Part shown: positions 57,659-64,000 of the stretch, in pieces | Numbering within the stretch: position 1 is the stretch's first letter | Layout of the letters: each line of letters begins with the position of its first letter | DNA from: Mycobacterium sp. D16Q14 | GTDB lineage: Bacteria > Actinomycetota > Actinomycetes > Mycobacteriales > Mycobacteriaceae | DNA length: 64,000 nt | NCBI GenBank assembly: GCA_002013415.1 | Contig: MAEX01000008.1 | Span: forward strand, 186,001 to 250,000 | Direction: 5' to 3' | Program-made: the position numbers and the translations under genes | Notes under the pieces: model-generated | The model's input: the letters and a program-made list of their open reading frames with translations, nothing else | Database searches by the model: none | Told to the model about the DNA's origin: nothing

Positions 57659-58513
57659 GTGACTGTGGACCGCCCGCCCGAGCACGTGCTCGCGACTTAC
57701 GGGCTCAGCGGCGTCAAGCCAGTCCAGCTCGGCCCGACATGGGAGGGTGGCTGGCGCTGCGGTGAAGTGGTGTTGTCGCTGGTAGCAGACCATGCGCGTG
57801 CTGCGTGGTCCGCCAAGGTGCGCGACACACTGTTCATCGACGGTGTGCGCCTGGCCCGGCCAGTTCGGTCCACGGACGGACGGTATGTCGTATCGGGTTG
57901 GCGCGCGGACACATTCGTAGCCGGTGCGCCCGAGCCGCGGCACGACGAGGTGGTGTCGCTGTCGGTGCGCCTCCATGAGGCCACCTCCAAGCTGGAACGT
58001 CCCCGGTTTCTTACCCAGCCCCCTGTAGCGCCATGGGCCGATGTCGACGTGTTCATTGCGGCCGACCGCGCGGCCTGGGAAGATCGGCCGCTGCAGTCCT
58101 GGCCCTCCGCGGCACGGGTATCGCCCGGCTCGCCGGACGGCCAGCGATCCATCGACCTGATCAACCAGTTGGCGAGCCTGCGCCGGCCCACCAAGAGCCC
58201 ACCGCAGCTGGTACATGGCGACCTGTACGGCACTGTGCTTTTCGCGGGCGCGGCCGCGCCCGGCATCACCGACATCACTCCGTACTGGCGCCCGGCCTCA
58301 TGGGCGGCCGGCGTCGCGGTGGTGGATGCGTTGTCGTGGGGTGACGCGGACGACGGTCTCATCGAACGCTGGGCGACCTTGCCGGAGTGGCCGCAGATGC
58401 TGTTGCGGGCCTTGATCTTCCGACTGGCCGTGCATGCGTTGCATCCCCGGTCGTCGGCGCAGTCCTTTCCGGGGCTGGCACGCAGTGCGGCTCTGGTGCG
58501 GCTCACGCTGTAA
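57659..58513 (+). CDS. TIGR02569-like kinase-fold protein (Rv3205c-like)
   Basis: A 284-residue actinobacterial protein with the outline of an aminoglycoside-phosphotransferase fold: LVHGDLYGTVLF in place of the catalytic HGDLHxxN loop, and GITDITPYWRPASWAAGVAVVD in place of the metal-binding DxD region. The usual Asn after HGD is missing, so catalysis may be altered. The start is a leaderless GTG. The last gene of the tuberculosis-like block; beyond it the window diverges into nitrate assimilation. Confidence 0.8.
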   Translation: MTVDRPPEHVLATYGLSGVKPVQLGPTWEGGWRCGEVVLSLVADHARAAWSAKVRDTLFIDGVRLARPVRSTDGRYVVSGWRADTFVAGAPEPRHDEVVSLSVRLHEATSKLERPRFLTQPPVAPWADVDVFIAADRAAWEDRPLQSWPSAARVSPGSPDGQRSIDLINQLASLRRPTKSPPQLVHGDLYGTVLFAGAAAPGITDITPYWRPASWAAGVAVVDALSWGDADDGLIERWATLPEWPQMLLRALIFRLAVHALHPRSSAQSFPGLARSAALVRLTL

Positions 58514-58652
58514 CACGCGTCACCTTTGTGCCTTGATGTGACGTAGGCCGAAAGCCATCTCACCGTCACATGACAGACTCGTGTGAGCGAGATGTGATGG
58601 CTCGGTCATCGCCAGCAGCGCCGCCGCAACAAGATTTTTCTACCGTGCTCTC
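58514..58652 (+). promoter_or_regulatory. narK upstream region with possible GlnR-type box
   Basis: Nitrogen genes of mycobacteria are controlled by GlnR, whose sites show AC-n9-AC spacing. CACCGTCACATGACAG (58561-58576) has AC at 58562 and 58573 with nine bases between. This is a weak motif and could be chance. The -10 box is TACCGT (58641-58646), 6 nt before the ATG, giving a leaderless mRNA. Confidence 0.35.
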
Positions 58653-60098
58653 ATGGCGAACAACACGGCAACAGCCCCAATTGCACGGCGCGGACGCTGG
58701 ATTGAGAACTGGGATCCCGAGGACGTCGTCGCCTGGGACAACGGTGCTGCGAAAGTCGCACGGCGCAACCTGATCTGGTCGGTGGTTGCGGAACACGTCG
58801 GTTTCTCGGTGTGGTCCATCTGGTCGGTGATGGTTCTCTTCATGCCGCAGAACGTGTATCACATCGACGCCGCCGGGAAGTTCTTCCTGGTGGCCATGCC
58901 GACCCTGGTCGGTGCGGTGCTGCGGTTGCCCTACACCTTCGCCACCGCCTGGTTCGGGGGGCGTAACTGGACCATATTCAGTGCCTTGGTGCTGGCGGTG
59001 CCGACCGCCCTCACGTTGTACTTCATGGCGCATCCGGAGACCTCGTACACCACCTTCATGATCGTGGCGGCGGTCGCGGGCTTCGGTGGCGGAAACTTCG
59101 CCTCCTCGATGACCAACATCAATGCCTTTTACCCGCAACGATTCAAAGGCTGGGCACTGGGCCTCAACGCCGGAGGCGGAAACATCGGAGTCCCGGTGAT
59201 CCAGGTGCTTGGCCTGCTGGTCATCGCCACCGCGGGGAACCGCTCACCGCACTGGGTAGCGGGTATCTACCTCGTGCTGATCGCCTTCGCCGCCGTGGGC
59301 GCGGCGCTGTTCATGGACAACCTGGCGAACCAGAAGACCGACGGCCGCTCACTCATCAACGTGATGAAGTACCGCGATTCGTGGATCATCGCCTTCCTGT
59401 ACATCGGCACCTTCGGTTCCTTCATCGGGTTCAGTTTCGCGTTCGGCCAGGTACTGCAGCTGAACTTCCTTGCCGGGCTCGCGCACAGCGGCCTGACCCC
59501 AGCGCAGGCCGCGGCGCAGGCATCGCTGCATGCCGCCCAGATCGCGTTCATCGGGCCGCTGCTCGGCTCGCTCGCCCGACCGTTCGGCGGCTGGCTGTCG
59601 GACCGCACGGGCGGCGGCAAGATCTCGCTGTACGCCTTTATCGCGATGATCTTCGGCGCGGGCATCCTGGTGGCCGCGGGAACCATCGACGACCGCACGG
59701 CCGGCGCACCCTCCGGTGCCATCATGGCCTCCTACGTCACCGGATTCATCGTCCTGTTCGTTGTCTCCGGAATCGGCAATGGCTCGGTATACAAGATGAT
59801 TCCGTCGATCTTCGCCGCCAAGGCGCATAGCGCCGGGCTCGACGAAACCTGGTCGCGAACCATGTCGGGTGCATTGATCGGTGTGGCCGGTGCCATCGGC
59901 GCGCTCGGCGGCGTCGCCATCAACCTGGTGCTCCGTGCCTCGTACCTCAGTGCGGCCAAGTCCGCCACCATGGCGTTCTGGGTGTTCCTCGCCTTCTACG
60001 TCGTCTGCGCCGTGGTCACCTGGTACGCCTACGTGCGGCGCCCGGTTGGGGTCCCGGTTCCTGTGATGTCTAGGTCCAAAGACGAAGTGACGGTGTGA
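58653..60098 (+). CDS. narK: Nitrate/nitrite MFS transporter (NarK family)
   Basis: A 481-residue major-facilitator protein with about 12 helices. The nitrate signature glycine-rich helices are visible as AVAGFGGGNFASSMTNINAFYP and LNAGGGNIGVPVIQ, with a second one near GIGNGSVYKMIPSIF. It exchanges or imports nitrate/nitrite for the NirBD reductase encoded next. The stop overlaps the nirB start (GTGA). The order narK-nirB-nirD-nnaR is an assimilation cluster rather than a respiratory one. Confidence 0.92.
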   Translation: MANNTATAPIARRGRWIENWDPEDVVAWDNGAAKVARRNLIWSVVAEHVGFSVWSIWSVMVLFMPQNVYHIDAAGKFFLVAMPTLVGAVLRLPYTFATAWFGGRNWTIFSALVLAVPTALTLYFMAHPETSYTTFMIVAAVAGFGGGNFASSMTNINAFYPQRFKGWALGLNAGGGNIGVPVIQVLGLLVIATAGNRSPHWVAGIYLVLIAFAAVGAALFMDNLANQKTDGRSLINVMKYRDSWIIAFLYIGTFGSFIGFSFAFGQVLQLNFLAGLAHSGLTPAQAAAQASLHAAQIAFIGPLLGSLARPFGGWLSDRTGGGKISLYAFIAMIFGAGILVAAGTIDDRTAGAPSGAIMASYVTGFIVLFVVSGIGNGSVYKMIPSIFAAKAHSAGLDETWSRTMSGALIGVAGAIGALGGVAINLVLRASYLSAAKSATMAFWVFLAFYVVCAVVTWYAYVRRPVGVPVPVMSRSKDEVTV

Positions 60099-62617
60099 AA
60101 CTCATGAATAAGAACGTCATCGTCATCGGCCACGGGATGGTCGGCCACCGATTTGTCCAGGTGCTTCGCGAGCGCGACGCTACCGACCAGTGGCAGATCA
60201 CCGTCCTCGGCGAGGAGGCCGACGCCGCCTACGACCGCGTGGCCTTGTCCTCGTATATCGACAGCTGGGACCGGGACACGCTGGCGCTGACAGGAAATGA
60301 CTACGCCGACGATCCCATGGTGACCCTGCATCTTGGGGATCGGGTGGTCGGCATTGACCGGGCCGGTCAGACGGTCACCACCGAGGCAGGCGCCGTGCTG
60401 GACTATGACGCGCTCGTCATGGCCACCGGGTCTTATCCGTTCGTGCCGCCAGTGCCGGGTGGCGATGCCGACGGCTGCTTCGTCTACCGCACCATGGACG
60501 ATCTGGACGCCATCAAGGCCGCTGCCGACAAGTCGCCGGGCTCCGCGGGTGTCGTCATCGGCGGCGGACTGCTCGGGCTCGAAGCCGCGAATGCGTTGCG
60601 TCTCATGGGTTTGGCCCCGCATGTGGTGGAGCTCAACCCCCGTCTCATGCACCTGCAGGTCGACGAGGGTGGTGGCGCCCTGCTGACCAGGCTGGTGACC
60701 GAGCTCGGGTTGACAGTGCACACCAGCGTCTCCACGAAGTCCATCGAGACGGCAGCGGACGGGACACTCTCGGTGCAGCTGTCCGACGGATCCTCGATCG
60801 ATGCCTCGGTACTGGTCTTCTCCGCGGGCATCCGGCCGCGCGACGAGCTGGCTCGGGACTGCGGCCTGGAATTGGCCGAACGTGGCGGTATCTTCACCGA
60901 CACCGGCTGCCAGACAAGCGATCTGCACATCTATGCGATAGGCGAGGTAGCCGCTATCGAGGGCCGCTGCTACGGGCTGGTCGCGCCGGGGTACACCACG
61001 GCCGAAATCGTCGCAGACCGGCTCCTCGGCGGGGTCTCCGAATTTCCGGGAGCGGATCTTTCCACCAAGCTCAAGCTGCTCGGGGTGGATGTCGCCAGCT
61101 TCGGTGACGCCCACGCCACCGCAGAGGGTGCGCTGGAGGTCGTCTTCAACGACGCCACCAAGGGCACCTACGCCAAACTCGTGGTCTCCGATGACGCACG
61201 AACTCTATTGGGCGGCATCCTCGTCGGCGATGCCAGCACATACGGCACCCTGCGGCCCATGCTCGGCCGGGAGCTGCCAGCGGATCCTGCCTCGCTGATC
61301 ACCCCCGCCGGCGCGGAGATCGGGGTGGGCGCGCTGCCCGATGACGCGCAGATCTGCTCGTGCAACGCGGTCACCAAGGGTGCCATCTGTGGGGCCATCT
61401 GCGAGGGAGCCACCGACGTGCCCGCCCTCAAGGCGGCTACGTGCGCCGGAACATCCTGCGGTAGCTGCATTCCCATGCTCAAGCAGATCCTGGCCGCGCA
61501 GGGCGTCGAGCAGTCCAAGGCGTTGTGCGAGCATTTCACCCAATCGCGCGCCGAGCTGTTCCAGGTGGTGCAGGTGACCGGCATCCGGACCTTCTCCGAG
61601 CTGATCGCCAAGCACGGCACCGGAACCGGCTGCGATATCTGCAAGCCCACCGTGGCGTCCATCCTGGCCTCGACGTCCAGCGACCACATCCTGGAAGGGG
61701 AGCAGGCCGCGCTGCAGGACACCAACGACCACTTCCTGGCCAACATGCAGAAGAACGGCACCTATTCGGTGGTGCCGCGGCTGCCGGGCGGCGAGGTGAC
61801 TCCGGAAAAGCTCATCGTGATTGGCCAAGTGGCCCAGGAATTCGGGCTGTACACCAAGATCACCGGTGGTCAGCGCATCGATCTGTTCGGTGCTCGCGTC
61901 GAGCAGCTCCCGCTGATCTGGAAACGGCTCATCGATGCCGGCATGGAATCCGGTCAGGCTTACGGCAAGTCGTTGCGCACCGTGAAGAGCTGTGTGGGTT
62001 CGACGTGGTGCCGGTATGGGGTTCAGGATTCGGTGGCTATGGCCGTCGAGCTCGAATTGCGTTACCGCGGGCTGCGTTCCCCGCACAAGCTCAAGATGGG
62101 GGTATCCGGGTGCGCGCGTGAATGTGCAGAGGCTCGGGGCAAGGACGTCGGTGTCATCGCCACCGAGAATGGCTGGAACCTGTATGTCGGTGGCAACGGC
62201 GGCGCTACCCCCGCGCACGCCAAACTGCTTGCCGGCGATCTGGACTCAGAGACGCTGATTAAGTACATCGACCGGTATCTGATGTTCTACATCCGCACCG
62301 CGGACCGGCTTCAGCGCACCGCCCCCTGGCAGGATGCGATCGAGGGCGGCTTGGATCACATCCGGGCAGTGGTGTGCGAAGACTCCCTCGGTATTGCTGA
62401 CGAGCTGGAGGCGGCGATGGCCCGTCATGTGGAGGGTTATGCCGACGAATGGGCGGCCGTGCTGGCTGATGAGGACAAACTGCGCCGGTTTGTGTCGTTT
62501 GTGAATGCGCCCGATGAACTCGACTCGACCATCGCGTTCGACGACAGCGGTCCTCGCAAGGTGCCGGTGCTATTGGGGACACCGGGATTCAGGTCGGCCG
62601 CCGAGTCCGCAACGTAG
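60095..62617 (+). CDS. nirB: Assimilatory nitrite reductase large subunit NirB
   Basis: NAD(P)H-dependent reduction of nitrite to ammonium in the cytosol. The 840-residue protein has an FAD/NADH domain (VIVIGHGMVGHRFVQVL, VVIGGGLLGLEAANAL), a BFD-type 2Fe-2S region (ICSCNAVTKGAIC to CAGTSCGSCIP), a second short cysteine pair (GCDICKP), then the sirohaem/4Fe-4S reductase domain with CVGSTWC and GVSGCARECAEARGKD. GTG 60095 overlaps narK; ATG 60104 is an alternative start. Confidence 0.95.
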   Translation: MKLMNKNVIVIGHGMVGHRFVQVLRERDATDQWQITVLGEEADAAYDRVALSSYIDSWDRDTLALTGNDYADDPMVTLHLGDRVVGIDRAGQTVTTEAGAVLDYDALVMATGSYPFVPPVPGGDADGCFVYRTMDDLDAIKAAADKSPGSAGVVIGGGLLGLEAANALRLMGLAPHVVELNPRLMHLQVDEGGGALLTRLVTELGLTVHTSVSTKSIETAADGTLSVQLSDGSSIDASVLVFSAGIRPRDELARDCGLELAERGGIFTDTGCQTSDLHIYAIGEVAAIEGRCYGLVAPGYTTAEIVADRLLGGVSEFPGADLSTKLKLLGVDVASFGDAHATAEGALEVVFNDATKGTYAKLVVSDDARTLLGGILVGDASTYGTLRPMLGRELPADPASLITPAGAEIGVGALPDDAQICSCNAVTKGAICGAICEGATDVPALKAATCAGTSCGSCIPMLKQILAAQGVEQSKALCEHFTQSRAELFQVVQVTGIRTFSELIAKHGTGTGCDICKPTVASILASTSSDHILEGEQAALQDTNDHFLANMQKNGTYSVVPRLPGGEVTPEKLIVIGQVAQEFGLYTKITGGQRIDLFGARVEQLPLIWKRLIDAGMESGQAYGKSLRTVKSCVGSTWCRYGVQDSVAMAVELELRYRGLRSPHKLKMGVSGCARECAEARGKDVGVIATENGWNLYVGGNGGATPAHAKLLAGDLDSETLIKYIDRYLMFYIRTADRLQRTAPWQDAIEGGLDHIRAVVCEDSLGIADELEAAMARHVEGYADEWAAVLADEDKLRRFVSFVNAPDELDSTIAFDDSGPRKVPVLLGTPGFRSAAESAT

Positions 62618-62693
62618 CGCGTCGGCCACGGTAATACCCGGGTAACACAACCCAGGTAGACATGACAGAACACAACGAGAAGAAAGGCCGGAG

Positions 62694-63092
62694 ATGACAA
62701 TTCTGGACGCTCGCCCCCGTTTGAGGCGGTACCAGTACGTGTGGTCGACGGTCTGTGCGGTGGATTCGCTCACCCCAGGCCGGGGCGTGGCGGTACTCCT
62801 TCCGGACGACGTGCAGGCCGCGCTGTTTCTGCTGCCCGATGGGGAGCTTTACGCGGTCGGTAACATCGATCCGTACGGCCAGGCTGCGGTCATGTCACGC
62901 GGTTTGACCGGTGACCGTGGCGGCGAGCCCACGGTGGCATCGCCGCTGCTCAAGCAGGTCTTCTCGCTTATTGACGGGCGTTGCCTCGATGATGCGTCGC
63001 GCCGGTTGCCAGTCTTCGAGGTGCGGGTGAACAATGGAAATGTCGAAATCGGAATGCTCAGGAGCCGACACCGGGACCCGGTTGCCGCCTAA
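62694..63092 (+). CDS. nirD: Nitrite reductase small subunit NirD
   Basis: Rieske-fold small subunit of NirBD. The 132-residue protein has the shape (VAVLLPDDVQAALFLLPDGE, YAVGNIDPYGQAAVMSRG, PVFEVRVNNG) but none of the Cys-His pairs that would hold a 2Fe-2S cluster, as is normal for NirD. AAAGG lies 6 nt before the ATG. The nnaR start lies inside its 3' end. Confidence 0.9.
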   Translation: MTILDARPRLRRYQYVWSTVCAVDSLTPGRGVAVLLPDDVQAALFLLPDGELYAVGNIDPYGQAAVMSRGLTGDRGGEPTVASPLLKQVFSLIDGRCLDDASRRLPVFEVRVNNGNVEIGMLRSRHRDPVAA

Positions 63093-64000
63093 CGAGCAGG
63101 ATCGTCGGCTCGACGGGTTCACCATCGGTGTCACGGCTGCGCGTCGCGCGGAGGAGTTCATCGCGCTCTTGGAGCGCCGTGGGGCCGCCGTCGTGCACGC
63201 CGCCGCGATCAGGATCATCCCGTTGGCCGATGATGCCGAGCTGCAGCACGCCACCGAACTTGTCATCGCCAACCCCCCGGATGTCACGGTGGCCACCACC
63301 GGCATCGGGTTCCGCGGCTGGATCGAGGCCGCTGATGAATGGGGTGTGGCCGAAAGTCTTAAGTCGGCGTTGGAGTCCGGGCGCCTGGTCGCCCGCGGAC
63401 CCAAGGCTACCGGGGCGATTCGTCAGGCGGGGCTGCGTGAAGAGTGGTCGCCCGCATCGGAGTCGTCGGCCGAGGTGCTGGATCGTCTACTCGAAGAGGG
63501 TGTCGAGGGTCGGCGCATCGCCGTGCAACTTCATGGTGCCGCCACTGAATGGGAACCCATCGCCGATCTCTGCGAGGCATTGACCATCGCTGGCGCACAG
63601 GTTATCCGGGTGCCGGTGTACCGCTGGGAGCCGCCGGAGGACCAACGGCCGATGGATCGCATGATCTCCATGGCGATCAATGCCGAGCTGGACGGGATAA
63701 GTTTCACCAGCGCGCCCGCGGTGGCCTCAATGCTTGGTCGTGCCAAGGCAACCGGCCGATTGGACGAGCTGCTGATCGCGCTGCGAGGAAGAGTGGCGCC
63801 GCTGTGCGTTGGACCGGTGACCGCTGCGCCGCTGGAAGTGCTGGGGGTATCGACGACCCAGCCCGAACGTGCGCGGCTGGGCGCGTTGGCCCGGCATATG
63901 GCCGACGAGCTGACCAGGCGGGCACCACGTTTCCAGGCAGGCGGGCACATCGTGAGTGTGCGCAGCTGTGGGATAGCGGTCGATGGTGAGACGCGGCAGA
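63034..64000 (+). CDS. nnaR: NnaR-like nitrate/nitrite assimilation regulator, 5' part (cut by window end)
   Basis: The frame is open from ATG 63034 (or 63040, MSKSECSGADTG) to the last base. The visible 322 residues are a HemD/uroporphyrinogen-III synthase-like domain: GFTIGVTAARRAEEFIALLE, VTVATTGIGFRGWIEAA, VQLHGAATEWEPIADLCEAL and ISFTSAPAVASML. In mycobacteria such a domain fused to a C-terminal DNA-binding domain, encoded beside nirBD, is NnaR, a partner of GlnR (established for M. smegmatis). The DNA-binding part lies beyond the window. A plain HemD paralogue is the alternative. Confidence 0.75.
   Translation, partial: MEMSKSECSGADTGTRLPPNEQDRRLDGFTIGVTAARRAEEFIALLERRGAAVVHAAAIRIIPLADDAELQHATELVIANPPDVTVATTGIGFRGWIEAADEWGVAESLKSALESGRLVARGPKATGAIRQAGLREEWSPASESSAEVLDRLLEEGVEGRRIAVQLHGAATEWEPIADLCEALTIAGAQVIRVPVYRWEPPEDQRPMDRMISMAINAELDGISFTSAPAVASMLGRAKATGRLDELLIALRGRVAPLCVGPVTAAPLEVLGVSTTQPERARLGALARHMADELTRRAPRFQAGGHIVSVRSCGIAVDGETRQ

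Noticed and set aside
58513..58570. CRP-like TGTGCCTTGATGTGA before narK
   Set aside because: The half-sites are direct-repeat-like and lack the inverted TCACA arm.

Overview
This is chromosomal DNA of a mycobacterium. The gene order follows the Mycobacterium tuberculosis segment running from Rv3264c to Rv3205c almost gene for gene: manC, fbiB/fbiA, whiB2, manB, manA, alkB-rubA-rubB-alkX, sahH, tmk, mtrA-mtrB-lpqB, hpf, secA1, tgs-like, desA3, rsgA, aroA, sigH-rshA, pdtaS, whiB1, entC, gpm2, rhlE and moeZ. Non-tuberculous additions (mgtC, an acyl-CoA oxidase-like block, narK-nirBD-nnaR) and the general protein style point to a rapid grower, probably of the Mycobacteroides abscessus-chelonae group. 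That species-level guess is inference. Base composition is high in G+C throughout. I saw no insertion sequence, prophage, CRISPR array, tRNA or rRNA.

Layout. 1-9.2 kb: mannose activation (manC fragment, manB, TobH-like protein, manA) interleaved with coenzyme F420 synthesis (fbiA, fbiB, NUDIX) and whiB2. 9.2-14.1 kb: CDF metal transporter, amino-acid permease and the alkane hydroxylation operon with its TetR regulator. 14.2-23.2 kb: sahH, tmk, mgtC with a structured leader, an acyl-CoA synthetase and the MtrAB-LpqB cell-envelope signalling operon. 23.2-27.1 kb: an accessory lipid/regulator block between lpqB and comF. 27.1-37.3 kb: comF, hibernation factor, SecA1, a wax-ester-synthase-like acyltransferase and the DesA3 desaturase with its oxidoreductase. 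37.3-44.4 kb: rsgA, aroA, SRAP protein, sigH-rshA, ribosomal bL37, biotinylated protein and PdtaS. 44.4-58.5 kb: whiB1, lipid-kinase-like gene, gpm2-entC-acetyltransferase operon, orphan ParA, rhlE, MmpS-like protein, TB9.4, TetR, a DUF3152 metalloprotease, moeZ and a kinase-like protein. 58.6 kb to the end: nitrate/nitrite assimilation (narK, nirB, nirD and an nnaR gene cut by the window edge).

How the genes work together. The window is mostly housekeeping with much envelope and lipid work: mannose donors for lipoglycans, desaturation of acyl chains, alkane and acyl-CoA metabolism, MtrAB control of division and cell wall, and SecA1 export. Redox and iron-sulphur regulation is over-represented (whiB2, whiB1, sigH-rshA, two rubredoxins, a 2Fe-2S reductase). 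The most useful new signals are regulatory: a 13-codon upstream ORF with a perfect ribosome-binding site and competing RNA stems before mgtC; identical 24-bp palindromes before the desaturase reductase and desA3; tandem operators in front of a small membrane protein-TetR pair; a CRP-type site at about -58 of the predicted whiB1 start; and a recurring -10 box placed 6-8 nt before the start codon, which predicts leaderless mRNAs for about a dozen genes. Two very small genes, bL37 (24 aa) and a 33-aa membrane peptide, were found by reading the strands directly.
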